Positions 51,982 through 61,402 are shown, counted from the stretch's first letter. The stretch: DNA of 61,432 nt from Bacillota bacterium (GCA_023420935.1 JAEZUR010000010.1:1-61432); one strand, 5' to 3'. Made by a program: numbers and translations. Notes: generated by a model not told the origin, from the letters alone.

Positions 51982-52893
51982 ATGTATTTTTGTCTTAACA
52001 CAGATGTTTTACCTAAAGTATCTTATATGAATCGTATTGTAACACCTAATAATTGGTGTCATCCCACTCGTGTTGCGGATGAATATATTTTATATGTTGT
52101 CAACCAAGGATCCCTCTATCTAAAAGAAGACTCTACTAATTATATTCTGCATGCAGGAGATATGCTACTGTTAGAGCCCGGGCATACCCATACTGGTTTT
52201 AAAGAATCCGCTTGTGATTATCACTATATTCATTTTGCGTCCAATACCTTTACCACCTTTGACTGTAGCCACATCGATAGTATTGAGCAGATTTTAATAG
52301 AAAACAAACATCTTTATTATAAATGTAATCCCTTCAGCTACGAACTTTATCAACAGGCCAAGCTATTTATACCAAAGGATATCCACATGAAAGACACTTC
52401 CGTGTTACAATCCATTACGAATAAGATGGAAGAATCCATCCGTTCCTTTGAGCGACATGATGAGTACTATAAATTTGTTTGTTCCTGTAAGTTGATTGAA
52501 ATTTTAACGGAACTATCGAACTATTTTGCAGAGGTTACCATGCAAAATACGAGATATTCAAACGGGATTATTTCACAGAATAAAAAAATACAAGAAATAC
52601 TGGATTTCTTGCATTTAGAATACAATCATAAATTGACTGGCGACATAATTTCGGAACATATGAATATGAACTTTGACTATCTGAATCGCAATTTCAAGAA
52701 ACAAATTGGTCTTACTATCTTTGAATACTTAACAATTATCCGTATTAATAAAGCGAAAGAATTATTGTTAAATGGAGCGATGAAATCCTATGAGATAGCT
52801 GCTGCAATTGGTTTTGCCAATGAATATCACTTTAGTAAAGCGTTTAAAAAAACAGTTGGTCTTTCCCCAAATCAGTATAAGCAGAAACTATAA
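51982..52893 (+). CDS. AraC-family transcriptional regulator, cupin sensor
   Basis: This 303-residue protein has an N-terminal cupin (DMLLLEPGHTHTGFK, YHYIHFASNTFTTF) and a C-terminal AraC domain. The two helices regions are LTGDIISEHMNMNFDYLNRNF and KSYEIAAAIGFANEYHFSKAF, then KKTVGLSPNQYKQKL. The start has AAAGGAG upstream. It is divergent from the aldo/keto reductase gene by 195 nt, so it probably responds to a sugar-like ligand and controls that gene. Confidence 0.9.
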   Translation: MYFCLNTDVLPKVSYMNRIVTPNNWCHPTRVADEYILYVVNQGSLYLKEDSTNYILHAGDMLLLEPGHTHTGFKESACDYHYIHFASNTFTTFDCSHIDSIEQILIENKHLYYKCNPFSYELYQQAKLFIPKDIHMKDTSVLQSITNKMEESIRSFERHDEYYKFVCSCKLIEILTELSNYFAEVTMQNTRYSNGIISQNKKIQEILDFLHLEYNHKLTGDIISEHMNMNFDYLNRNFKKQIGLTIFEYLTIIRINKAKELLLNGAMKSYEIAAAIGFANEYHFSKAFKKTVGLSPNQYKQKL

Positions 52894-52954
52894 ATTCCAT
52901 ATTGGAAACATTATAGTAAAAGCATACATATAAGAATTGTATTTTATAGCTCCT

Positions 52955-54037
52955 TTACTTTCTGCATAAGCAATGTATCCAGTTCATTGGATTTAGATAA
53001 GATCTATATTTGGAGGCTAATTCTTTACCAAGAATAATACAACCGATCCAGAATATGATTTCACTGACAATCATCATGCCAGCAGTTAAAGCTGCAATGA
53101 TAGAACCAGAAAAAGGTAAACATAAATTAAACGGGAGTACCACATAAATTAAAAATGATAGCACGATAAATGCTACTGCTAGACCCTTCCATTTCAATTT
53201 TTTATTGTCATCTTCTTTGTTGTCTTCAACCATGCCATGGGGTGACAAGTGTTTCTGTAGAATTCTGCTATAGGAATTCAATGCAATTATGTCTCCGAAC
53301 CTTGGGGATAGTCCATTGATTTTCGAAAACAATCGAGTAACCATGCCCATTTGATACGATGTTTTACCACGAAGAACTGCAATTCTAAGCTTTTGCCACA
53401 CTTGCTCTGGTGTGCTAATTGCAATGTTCATCTCTTTCCATATTGGATGAAATGGTCGTTCTGCTTCTGTGTCGGCTGAATTAGGGCAAAAGTAAATGAT
53501 CCGAACCTTTCTTTTTTCCTGTTTTAATTCTCGATTTAAGGATTCTGCAAAAGCATGTAATCCTGCACGAGAAGCAACATCTGCAGTATAATATGGAAAT
53601 GCAATGGTTCCGTCTCCAAAACCGCCCATATGTACAATAGCATTTCCCTTTTCTTCCCCAATCAATGGAAGCATTATTTTAGTTAAGATAATGGAACCCG
53701 TCAAATTAATTCCTATACTATTTTGAATCTCCTCATTGGAATGATACTGTAATGCTTTTCTTACATCCATTCCAGTGGCATTGATGACAAAATCAATCTT
53801 CTTATTCCAATGTTCCACTTCCTTCGCAAATACTTCTATTGAGTTTACATCAGCCAGATCCACACTGGCATATTCTATGGTTTCACCTAGTTCCTCTATA
53901 GCACTCTCTAACCTATCTAGATTTCTGCCTCCCAGAAAAACATGTGCACCTTCTTTTAGTAATTCTCTAGCATAAGTTTTTCCTAAACCACCTGCTCCTC
54001 CAATAATTACGACTTTCTTATTGTCAAAGGACTTCAT
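52955..54037 (-). CDS. SDR-fold protein with C-terminal membrane segments and altered active site
   Basis: This 360-residue protein has an SDR Rossmann domain (IIGGAGGLGKTYARELL, ASVDLADV, VINATGMDV). The expected Tyr-x-x-x-Lys site reads YYTADVASR, with Asp-Val in place of the Ser-Lys region, so the catalytic Lys appears to be missing. After residue 275 there are two membrane helices (GLAVAFIVLSFLIYVVLPF and IAALTAGMMIVSEIIFWIG). It shares one base with the MarR gene stop upstream (TAATG), so the two are coupled. Confidence 0.8.
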   Translation of the reverse strand: MKSFDNKKVVIIGGAGGLGKTYARELLKEGAHVFLGGRNLDRLESAIEELGETIEYASVDLADVNSIEVFAKEVEHWNKKIDFVINATGMDVRKALQYHSNEEIQNSIGINLTGSIILTKIMLPLIGEEKGNAIVHMGGFGDGTIAFPYYTADVASRAGLHAFAESLNRELKQEKRKVRIIYFCPNSADTEAERPFHPIWKEMNIAISTPEQVWQKLRIAVLRGKTSYQMGMVTRLFSKINGLSPRFGDIIALNSYSRILQKHLSPHGMVEDNKEDDNKKLKWKGLAVAFIVLSFLIYVVLPFNLCLPFSGSIIAALTAGMMIVSEIIFWIGCIILGKELASKYRSYLNPMNWIHCLCRK

Positions 54038-54471
54038 TACATATCACCTCTCAATCTCTCAAGGAGCTCCTCCATAGTTTTTTGAATCATGAGATACTGT
54101 TCCTCATCTGATACAATTTCCTTTATATTCTTGGTAATGGTTTGATACATACTATAATCTCCGCGAACAATATTTTCGCCTTTCGCACTTAAGACAACAT
54201 AGAACTTTCTCTTATCATTTTCATCTTGTACTTTTTCTACAAGTCCCAAATTAGTAAGTTTCTTAATCATTGAAGAGACCGCTGGTTTGGTAACATGAAG
54301 TGCTTCTGCTACTGCCCCAAATGTTGGAGACTCCAAAGAAAAGATCACGGTTAAATAATAGTAGTCGTTATTGGAGAATTTACTTTTTTCTTGATCATTT
54401 AACGATTGATTGATGTTGTTAATACTTTGTTTCCATAAATAATTAGCAAGGGTTGCAAAAATTTCTTCCAT
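54037..54471 (-). CDS. MarR-family transcriptional regulator
   Basis: This 144-residue winged-helix regulator has a recognition helix SPTFGAVAEALHVTKPAVSSM, the wing region LVEKVQDENDKRKFYVVLSA, and flanking dimerisation helices. It forms an operon with the SDR-like membrane protein, so it probably controls that gene and its own. AT-rich palindromic DNA upstream of 54471 (AATTAAATATATTTAACTA) could be its operator. Confidence 0.88.
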   Translation of the reverse strand: MEEIFATLANYLWKQSINNINQSLNDQEKSKFSNNDYYYLTVIFSLESPTFGAVAEALHVTKPAVSSMIKKLTNLGLVEKVQDENDKRKFYVVLSAKGENIVRGDYSMYQTITKNIKEIVSDEEQYLMIQKTMEELLERLRGDM

Positions 54472-54629
54472 AATATCCTCCTATTTGTATTTATTTATAA
54501 CTATCTCAATTACAGTAGTTAAATTTATTTAATTAAATATATTTAACTATTTTATTCCAGATAGATATATCTGTCAATATTTAATTTACTTTTATGATTT
54601 CAGATTAAAAACTCACGTATACTAAAAAT

Positions 54630-54659
54630 GATTACGGTAACAAACTTGTTATCGTAACC
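54630..54659 (-). terminator. terminator of the ilvB-ilvN-DMT operon
   Basis: GATTACGGTAACAA and TTGTTATCGTAACC form a 12-14-bp stem, followed on the minus strand by ATTTTTA. It is 33 nt past the DMT transporter stop. Confidence 0.75.
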
Positions 54660-54691
54660 ACTCTTATCATTTTATTCTTTACCGATGTATT

Positions 54692-55723
54692 CTAATGTAC
54701 TTTTTCTAAATCCTGTTTGTATCTTATTGTCTCACTATTGCTTCCCGACGAATTAACAATAAAAATTCCACCACTAACCAAAAGAAGCGCAATCATACTC
54801 TTAAAGCCAATCACTTCATGCTCACCAAGTAAGATTGCTGACAGTATAACACCTAATACAGGTGTCATAAATCCGTAAACTGCCACTTTGGAAATAGGAT
54901 TGTGCGTTAATAGCATGCCCCACAAGGCATAGGCAATTGCCGAAACCAAAGCAAGATAGAGTAAGATTCCAATGGAATGTAAAGTATACATTTCTAATCT
55001 TGCCCCCATCAAGGCTCCCACAATCATCATAACAAATCCACCAACTAAAAACTGATACCCACTCAGCAAAATGGTTTGTTCCGTTTTGGAATACTGTTTT
55101 AATAATACAGAAGAAAATGCATACGCAACCGTTGATAGGAAAATAAATCCTTCTCCCGTAAGTTTTATATCAGCACCGAGACCAGTTCCATTGACATTAA
55201 TGATAACAACTCCAATAAATCCAATGATACAACCTATTAATTTTCGTCGTGAAAGAATTTCCTGCCGAAAAATAACACTAGCCACCAGGAGCGCAACAAA
55301 TACATTCGTCCCCTGTACAATCGAGGCTTTTACCCCGGTTGTATTAGATAGACCAATATAAAAGAATAGATATTGTACAATGGTCTGTAGAAAACTTAGA
55401 TTTATAATTAGGGGAATCGCCTTCCTTTTGGGAACAAGGATTCTCTTAGCTAGTATACTTCCAATGATAATCGTAATGATACCAGCTAAGGTAAATCGCA
55501 TTCCAGCATATAATATCTGTGCATTTATTTCATCCGGTGTTATTGCAAGCATTTGATATCCAATCTTCACGCACGGAAATGCGCTTCCCCACAAAGCACA
55601 ACATATGGACGCCATAATGCAAACCACAATTGAATTTGTGAACCATTTCATTTGCATTTTAGTTTCTATCTTAGGTTTTATATTATGTGCTATCTCTTCT
55701 TTTATCTCTTGTTTCAGTTTCAT
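54692..55723 (-). CDS. EamA/DMT-family transporter, probable amino-acid exporter
   Basis: This 343-residue protein has ten predicted membrane helices in two EamA repeats (IMASICCALWGSAFPCVKIGYQ; VAYAFSSVLLKQYSK; AIAYALWGMLLTHNPISKVA) and a long N-terminal cytosolic segment of about 25 residues. It begins 13 nt after the ilvN stop, so it is part of the T-box-controlled ilvB-ilvN transcript. That context suggests export of branched-chain amino acids or of a keto acid, though the family has many substrates. Confidence 0.85.
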   Translation of the reverse strand: MKLKQEIKEEIAHNIKPKIETKMQMKWFTNSIVVCIMASICCALWGSAFPCVKIGYQMLAITPDEINAQILYAGMRFTLAGIITIIIGSILAKRILVPKRKAIPLIINLSFLQTIVQYLFFYIGLSNTTGVKASIVQGTNVFVALLVASVIFRQEILSRRKLIGCIIGFIGVVIINVNGTGLGADIKLTGEGFIFLSTVAYAFSSVLLKQYSKTEQTILLSGYQFLVGGFVMMIVGALMGARLEMYTLHSIGILLYLALVSAIAYALWGMLLTHNPISKVAVYGFMTPVLGVILSAILLGEHEVIGFKSMIALLLVSGGIFIVNSSGSNSETIRYKQDLEKVH

Positions 55724-55736
55724 CTTATATTGCTCC

Positions 55737-56234
55737 TTAATTCTTACAGCTTATGGATTCAATGGCAACACTTCCGCCTCTTACCACTTCTAATCGATTT
55801 GGAAAGCTGTCTTGCAGTAGATGAATGATATCATTATTCCTTGCTTCTGTCTGAACACATTCTAGTAGCACGGTATTCTTATCATAGTCTGTTACAGATA
55901 GGCCGAACACCGTAGCGATACGGAATATTTCTTCCTTATCGTATTTGGAACAGTTGCTAATCTTAACAAATAGAATTTCTTTTCTATGAATAGGCATATC
56001 CGTATAATCAACTACTTTAATAACCTCAACACTTCGATTTAATTGTTTCTTCACTTGTTCGAAGGTTCGATCATCGCTGGTTAAGCCTATGGTCATGCGG
56101 GATATGGTCTCATCCTCTGTTTCTCCTACTGTAATGCTATCTATATTATAAGCCTTTCCTGAAAATAATCCTGAAATCTTAGTCAGAACACCAATCTGAT
56201 TTTCTACAAATAAGCAGATCCATCTCTTTTTCAT
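55737..56234 (-). CDS. ilvN: acetolactate synthase small (regulatory) subunit
   Basis: This 165-residue subunit has an N-terminal ACT domain (WICLFVENQIGVLTKISGLF, RNYNIDSIT-like AYNIDSITVG). A C-terminal ACT-like domain follows (about 80-160). It activates the large subunit and makes it sensitive to valine. It follows ilvB by 13 nt, with a GGAGGAG site. It is also called ilvH; the size is normal. Confidence 0.93.
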   Translation of the reverse strand: MKKRWICLFVENQIGVLTKISGLFSGKAYNIDSITVGETEDETISRMTIGLTSDDRTFEQVKKQLNRSVEVIKVVDYTDMPIHRKEILFVKISNCSKYDKEEIFRIATVFGLSVTDYDKNTVLLECVQTEARNNDIIHLLQDSFPNRLEVVRGGSVAIESISCKN

Positions 56235-56247
56235 ATAAAACTCCTCC

Positions 56248-57972
56248 TTAACAATCCATAATCATTTCGCTGAGTGCTTTCCCGCCTGGTACAATTGGCA
56301 ATACATTTACTTCTCTATCTATGATAAATTCAATGAGTGTTGGACCACATTGATTGTCTCGTGCCTCAGTAAATGCTGCTTCAATTTCTTCTACTTTAGT
56401 AACACGAATGCCTTTTGCATCATAGCTTTCTGCTAATTTTACATAGTCTGGAATGTATTTTGGACATCCTTTACTTGGATTGTTACAATCTTTATTGCAG
56501 TGTTTACGATAGGTTAAACATGTACTGGAATAGTGTTTATCAAAGAACATTTCCTGCCATTGACGTACATTTCCAAGGTAGCCATTGTTGAAGACACAGA
56601 GAATCATAGGTAATCCTTGTGCTACTGCCGTTGCCATTTCTTGAATATTCATCTGCATACCACCATCTCCGGAGATACAGATTATATCCTTATCTGGATT
56701 ACCAAGTTTAGCTCCGATGGCTGCTGGGAAACCATATCCCATGGTACCAAGTCCTCCAGACGTTAATAATTGTCTATTTTCATCTAGCTCTAGGTACTGA
56801 GTGGTCCAAAGTTGATTCTGACCTACATCGGTTATAACAACGGAGTTTTTAAACATTTCATTTATCTTTTGAATAATAATCTGTGGAGTCATTCCTTCAT
56901 ATTGATTCATAGTAATTGGGTATTTCTCTTTCCATTCACGGATATTCTTTACCCAAGGCTCTATCTCTAGTTTTTTCCCATATTCTAGCATGGTTTCTAT
57001 GGCAAGTTTCGCATCTGCTACGATAGGAATATCAACTACGATATTTCTAGAAATGGATGCCGAATCAATATCAACATGTACTATGGTTGCATTCTTGGCA
57101 AACTCACTAATCTTACCTGTTATTCTATCATTAAATCTAGTACCAATGGAAAATAAAACGTCACATTCACTAATTGCCTGGTTGGATGCATAATTCCCAT
57201 GCATTCCAATATTGCCAACATAAAGTGGGTGATTGGTAGCTAGTGCTCCTTTTCCCATAATGGTAGTTATGACTGGAACTCCTGTTAATTCTGCCAACGC
57301 TCTAAGTTGTTTGTGAGCATGTGAAATATTTACTCCTCCACCAATCAAAAATACTGGTTTCTTTGCTTTCTCCAGTGTTGCCATAGCCCTTTTAATCTGA
57401 CCGATATGAACACCTTCATTTGGCTTATATCCTCTAATATTAACGGTTTGTGGATATTCATCCGTACCCAATTCCAGCTGAATATCTTTTGGAATATCAA
57501 CCAATACTGGACCTGGTTTTCCTGTTCTAGCTATATAGAATGCTTCTTTTATAATTCTAGCTAGATCTTTTCTATCTCTTACGGTAACTGCATACTTACA
57601 TACGCTTCGAACAATACCTACGATATCCACTTCTTGAAACGCATCATTACCAATTAAGTGGGTTGGCACCTGACCAGTAAAGCATACCAATGGAACACTG
57701 TCATAGTTGGCAGTTGCAATTCCGGTTACCATATTAGTAGCACCAGGGCCACTTGTAACCAAACATACTCCAGTTCTACCAGTGGAACGGGCATATCCAT
57801 CCGCTTCATGTACAAGAGCTTGCTCATGTCTTGGTAAAATAACATCCAGATCTTCTACGCCATACAGTGCATCAAATAAGTCAATTGCCATTCCACCTGG
57901 GTATGCGAAAAGCGTATCAACACCTTCTTCTTTTAATGCTTTAACAAATAATTGTGCTCCATTGATTTTCAT
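56248..57972 (-). CDS. ilvB: acetolactate synthase large subunit
   Basis: This 574-residue thiamine diphosphate enzyme makes acetolactate from pyruvate, the first shared step to valine, leucine and isoleucine. The catalytic Glu is in ALVHEADGYARSTG. The ThDP motif begins ISGDGGMQMNIQEM and continues FNNGYLG. It has a Cys-rich insert (HCNKDCNNPSKGCPKY) at about 480-500 that is unusual and could bind metal. It is the first gene behind the T-box. The ribosome site is GGAGG. Confidence 0.96.
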   Translation of the reverse strand: MKINGAQLFVKALKEEGVDTLFAYPGGMAIDLFDALYGVEDLDVILPRHEQALVHEADGYARSTGRTGVCLVTSGPGATNMVTGIATANYDSVPLVCFTGQVPTHLIGNDAFQEVDIVGIVRSVCKYAVTVRDRKDLARIIKEAFYIARTGKPGPVLVDIPKDIQLELGTDEYPQTVNIRGYKPNEGVHIGQIKRAMATLEKAKKPVFLIGGGVNISHAHKQLRALAELTGVPVITTIMGKGALATNHPLYVGNIGMHGNYASNQAISECDVLFSIGTRFNDRITGKISEFAKNATIVHVDIDSASISRNIVVDIPIVADAKLAIETMLEYGKKLEIEPWVKNIREWKEKYPITMNQYEGMTPQIIIQKINEMFKNSVVITDVGQNQLWTTQYLELDENRQLLTSGGLGTMGYGFPAAIGAKLGNPDKDIICISGDGGMQMNIQEMATAVAQGLPMILCVFNNGYLGNVRQWQEMFFDKHYSSTCLTYRKHCNKDCNNPSKGCPKYIPDYVKLAESYDAKGIRVTKVEEIEAAFTEARDNQCGPTLIEFIIDREVNVLPIVPGGKALSEMIMDC

Positions 57973-58069
57973 ATGGGTTACCTCCGTTTGATTTTGATAT
58001 TGATGGTTGATGGTCGAGTGAGGATAAGTAAGGATTTCTAATTCATGTTTTACGTGTTTCCAAGTTTAC

Positions 58070-58224
58070 GTGTTGACTGCGCCTTCTTGGCAACCTACCC
58101 GCGGCACCCTTACAACATAAGGCCGTTGTAAGGGTCGCGGGCAGGTTGCCAATACAAGTATTAGTATAACTACCAGTTTGTGCTAGCACACTGGTAGTTA
58201 TACTAATACTTGTGCAGTCAACAC
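58070..58224. repeat. cloverleaf palindrome in the ilvB leader
   Basis: A closing stem of 11 bp (GTGTTGACTGC 58070-58080 / GCAGTCAACAC 58214-58224) encloses two hairpins. One is 58087-58116/58125-58152 (27 paired, a 2-nt bulge, one mismatch). The other is 58154-58177/58190-58213 (24 of 24 paired). It lies between the T-box terminator and the ilvB start, so read-through RNA must contain it. Confidence 0.9.
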
Positions 58225-58242
58225 TTGCCTACGCGCAAAGAA

Positions 58243-58565
58243 GCCCTAAGCTAATTATTATTAGCTTAGGGCGAATGATTCATCCGTGTTACCACCTAAA
58301 TTCAGAGAAGTTCTCTGCACTCTGTCAGTACAGATACTACACCTTACTGACGTTTATTCTTCCATCAGTACGGATATAATTATCGATACCGTTTTCCCTA
58401 TAACGGCGGAAAATTCCGGTGAGGCCTACTTAAGATTCTTCTTGTTCAGTTCACTGCTCAAAGGCTACTTCCATACTTCCTTAATAAAGATTTGCACCAA
58501 CCATCTTCTCTCTGTCATCTCGGTGAGTATGTACTCCTCCTCGTCACTGCATTTGGTATTCAGTT
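58243..58565 (-). ncRNA. T-box leader controlling ilvB-ilvN-DMT
   Basis: On the minus strand the T-box sequence AGGTGGTAACACGG is at 58282-58297 (complement). It is followed by a strong terminator stem (GCCCTAAGCTAAT/ATTAGCTTAGGGC, 58243-58272) and TTCTTT. Upstream lie the stem I features AGTACATACT, AGAGAG and GGTTGGTG, and the AGTAGGCC stem III start. Uncharged tRNA pairing here prevents termination. The specifier codon could not be assigned by eye; a CTG (Leu) in GAACTGAAC is one candidate. Confidence 0.88.
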
Positions 58566-58571
58566 TTAAAA

Positions 58572-58600
58572 AGTGTATCATATTAATTTTCCTGTGTCAA
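58572..58600 (-). promoter_or_regulatory. promoter of the T-box/ilvB transcript
   Basis: TTGACA (58595-58600) and TACACT (58572-58577) are 17 bp apart on the minus strand, just past the stop of the ABC permease gene. Transcription should start near 58565. Confidence 0.7.
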
Positions 58601-58609
58601 TTACAAATT

Positions 58610-59431
58610 TTAACTACTTGCACTGGAATAGTTCTTAATAATGAACACCCAGATCAAACGTACCAATGCCAAGAATACCATGGGCGCAACAATGCCCCAT
58701 ACCATATTCCATTTACTTAAGTGATCCAGTACAAACAAGGAAGAAAAGTTAGATATAATAAATAAAGGGAAAATATATGTACCAAAAGCACGAATTGGTC
58801 TATTGTAAATAGTCATCGGCATACCATTGGAATCCCAAAGCGAATCGGTTATCTCTCTTAGTGCATTTCCCTTAATAGTAAGAAAACTAAGTAATTGAGG
58901 TGCCAACATAACCGAATAGGTTACAATTACACCACTAATCAAATATCCAATATATCCTGCAATGTTAATAAAATTAACTGGAACTCCTGCCTTGCTCCAT
59001 CCAATCGCTAACACAATAATTCCACCGATTAAATTCGGTATCATGGTTCCAAAATCCACGTTACGAAGGGTTGTAATAAATTGCAACGAGATTGGCTTGG
59101 TGATAAACAAATCTAGTGACCCATCACTTACATATTGTTGTATATTGGTAAAGTTAAAAAAGAAAAATGCCATAAACACGCCAGTCATTAGAAGAAAGGA
59201 GCCAGTAAAAATAAAAATACTGTCATAAGGCAATCCATTCAGATTAATTCCCGTGTTATAGATTACAAAGGCATACACTAACTTGGAGCCAAGAAAACAG
59301 GATTCCAAAAATAACATCAAGATAAAATTAAAACGATATTCCATCTGTTTGATCAAACAATTCTTCACAAAAATAAGATAGATAAAACTATATCGTTTCA
59401 GTGCTTTCAACATAAATCTGATACTCTTCAT
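58610..59431 (-). CDS. ABC-2-type permease, second subunit
   Basis: This 273-residue protein has six membrane segments and belongs to the ABC-2 / DUF990 permease group: MEYRFNFILMLFLESCFLGS, then YVSDGSLDLFITKPISLQF, the conserved cytosolic coupling loop with G-x-L-D-x-x-x-x-K/R-P. The ATG at 59431 is chosen because GGAGG lies upstream and the longer frame overlaps the previous gene. It pairs with the permease and ATPase upstream to form an exporter. The cargo is unknown. Confidence 0.83.
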   Translation of the reverse strand: MKSIRFMLKALKRYSFIYLIFVKNCLIKQMEYRFNFILMLFLESCFLGSKLVYAFVIYNTGINLNGLPYDSIFIFTGSFLLMTGVFMAFFFFNFTNIQQYVSDGSLDLFITKPISLQFITTLRNVDFGTMIPNLIGGIIVLAIGWSKAGVPVNFINIAGYIGYLISGVIVTYSVMLAPQLLSFLTIKGNALREITDSLWDSNGMPMTIYNRPIRAFGTYIFPLFIISNFSSLFVLDHLSKWNMVWGIVAPMVFLALVRLIWVFIIKNYSSASS

Positions 59432-59439
59432 GTGATTTC

Positions 59440-60264
59440 TCAACCTCCCACTGCAATATATTTTTTCATTCCCGTGTTCCATACCAGCTTAGAACAGAAA
59501 TATAGTCCCACTAGCCAAATTACCTGAATCAGTAAACCTTGTTGTATCTCTAAAAAGCTAAGCTTATTATTGATAATGTTGGTTGGGAAGTAGACAATGT
59601 ACTTAAACGGCAATACATTTAGTATTTTCATTGCATTCTCACCCAAGATATCAAGTGGAAATAAACCTCCACTGGCAAATTGAATCAACAAGGACATAAA
59701 GGTAAATACCGCCCAAGATTCTGTCGCCCAAAATGCAACTGCACTAAAGGTAAAACTCAGGAACAGATTGACTGTTAATGCTAATATAACGGATAGAAAG
59801 AAGAATCCGATTTTGGAAATACTAATCGCTAATCCTAGTTTATAATTTACTACCGTAAGGATAAAGCTTAAAATAATCAGTACAACTCCTACTTGCATTA
59901 CCTTTGATCCGAGAAAAGAAGCTACTCGGTAAGGGAAATATCCCACTGGACGAGTGATAAATTTGTTTAATCCTCCATCTTTTATATCACTTGCAATCTC
60001 CCATTCCACACCTGTTGCTACCAACTTATTGATGATGCTGGCAATAAAGATGTAGGTAAGCATATGAGCATAATCATATCCTAATATATTGGTTTCCTTT
60101 GAGTTAAGGAAAATAGTAGTCCATAAAAATGCCTGTGCGATCATTGGAAATATACTACTGATTAAACTTAAGAAAAAGTTAGCCCGATATTCCAAAGAAC
60201 TTTGTAGACCTAATTCAAATGATTTGGTGTATTTTTTGAATTTATTCAACCTTGGCACCACCAT
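59440..60264 (-). CDS. ABC-2-type permease, first subunit
   Basis: This protein of about 274 residues has six membrane segments and the same coupling-loop motif (SDIKDGGLNKFITRPVGYFP) as its partner. The start is uncertain: the ATG at 60264 overlaps the ATPase stop by 23 nt, and a later TTG (LNKFKKYTKSFELG) is possible. It is part of the three-gene exporter operon. The genes resemble ABC exporters of unknown substrate common in Firmicutes (DUF990 with DUF2141-like partner). Confidence 0.8.
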   Translation of the reverse strand: MVVPRLNKFKKYTKSFELGLQSSLEYRANFFLSLISSIFPMIAQAFLWTTIFLNSKETNILGYDYAHMLTYIFIASIINKLVATGVEWEIASDIKDGGLNKFITRPVGYFPYRVASFLGSKVMQVGVVLIILSFILTVVNYKLGLAISISKIGFFFLSVILALTVNLFLSFTFSAVAFWATESWAVFTFMSLLIQFASGGLFPLDILGENAMKILNVLPFKYIVYFPTNIINNKLSFLEIQQGLLIQVIWLVGLYFCSKLVWNTGMKKYIAVGG

Positions 60265-61231
60265 TCTGGTAAAGCAATGCAATGCCTTCTTCAATTGGAA
60301 TATCTTCTACATTAAAATCCTTGATTGGGAATTGACTTAACATCTGCTGCATATGATGACGCACCAATCCCTTTTCCATCTCCAAGGTAATACTTCTGTT
60401 CTCTCTTTCCTTTAATTCTCCAAACTCCCTTAACAATTCAAAATCAATCTCTTCTTCTAACTGAAGTTTTACAATTTTCTTATTATCCAAGATATCATTT
60501 ACTTGGTTTAAGGCACCATCGTATACGATTGTCCCTTGATTAATCACGATAGTACGCTTACACAAGTCTTCAATATCATCCATATAGTGGCTGGTTAAAA
60601 TAACGGTAGTTTTCTCTTCTTTGTTATAATGAGAAATAAAATCTCGTATTTTACGCTGAGAAATAATATCAAGACCAATGGTTGGTTCGTCCAGAAATAA
60701 TATTTTAGGTTTATGTAGTAGTGCAGCAATCAGTTCCATTTTCATACGTTCTCCCAAGGAGAGCCTTCTAACCTGAATCTTCAACAAATCCTTTACATCC
60801 AAAAGTTCTGTCAGAGTACCAAGGGTTTCTCTGTATTGTTTGTCTTCAATCTCATAGATACATTTATTAAGATACAAAGACTCATTGGCCGGCAGATCCC
60901 ACCACAATTGATTTTTTTGTCCCATAACAATGGAAAACTGTCTTTTAAAATCATTTTTACGCTCCCATGGAACATAACCCATTACCTTTGCATTTCCACC
61001 ACTAGGATATAGAATCCCCGACAACATTTTTAAGGTTGTTGTTTTCCCTGCACCGTTTGGTCCTAAGAATCCTACGATTTCGCCTTGCTCAATTTCAAAA
61101 GAAATGGGATGAACAGCATGCTTTATTAATTTCTTTCTAGAAAATAAATTTTTAACTGAACTTAATAAGCCAACTTCTTTTTCATAATAGGAAAATTCTT
61201 TTTGCAATCCATTTACTTCAATAATCGACAT
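60242..61231 (-). CDS. ABC exporter ATP-binding subunit
   Basis: This 329-residue ATPase has Walker A FLGPNGAGKTTTLKMLSGIL, signature RRLSLGERMKMELIAALLH, Walker B ILFLDEPTIGLDIISQ and H-loop VILTSHYMDDIEDL. The C-terminal 80 residues are of the ABC-2 ATPase type. It leads the operon with two permease genes. There is a promoter-like AT-rich region upstream and a terminator of the previous gene at 61403. Confidence 0.93.
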   Translation of the reverse strand: MSIIEVNGLQKEFSYYEKEVGLLSSVKNLFSRKKLIKHAVHPISFEIEQGEIVGFLGPNGAGKTTTLKMLSGILYPSGGNAKVMGYVPWERKNDFKRQFSIVMGQKNQLWWDLPANESLYLNKCIYEIEDKQYRETLGTLTELLDVKDLLKIQVRRLSLGERMKMELIAALLHKPKILFLDEPTIGLDIISQRKIRDFISHYNKEEKTTVILTSHYMDDIEDLCKRTIVINQGTIVYDGALNQVNDILDNKKIVKLQLEEEIDFELLREFGELKERENRSITLEMEKGLVRHHMQQMLSQFPIKDFNVEDIPIEEGIALLYQNGGAKVE

Positions 61232-61402
61232 AACTAATCTCCTTTATCTCAATATAATACTCCCGAAATCATTGTTTACTATTTCATTGTTTTTATGGTT
61301 TTTATGCCTCAATTGTAAATCGAAATACAACCCTTCCGAATCCAAATTGAGATATAATTCTTAAATTTAATATATATGCCAGATGGTTGCACCTGGGCTT
61401 AC

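Noticed and set aside
58243..58565. Assigning the T-box specifier codon
   Set aside because: Candidates CTG (Leu) and ATC (Ile) can both be found near the expected place; without folding stem I the choice would be a guess.
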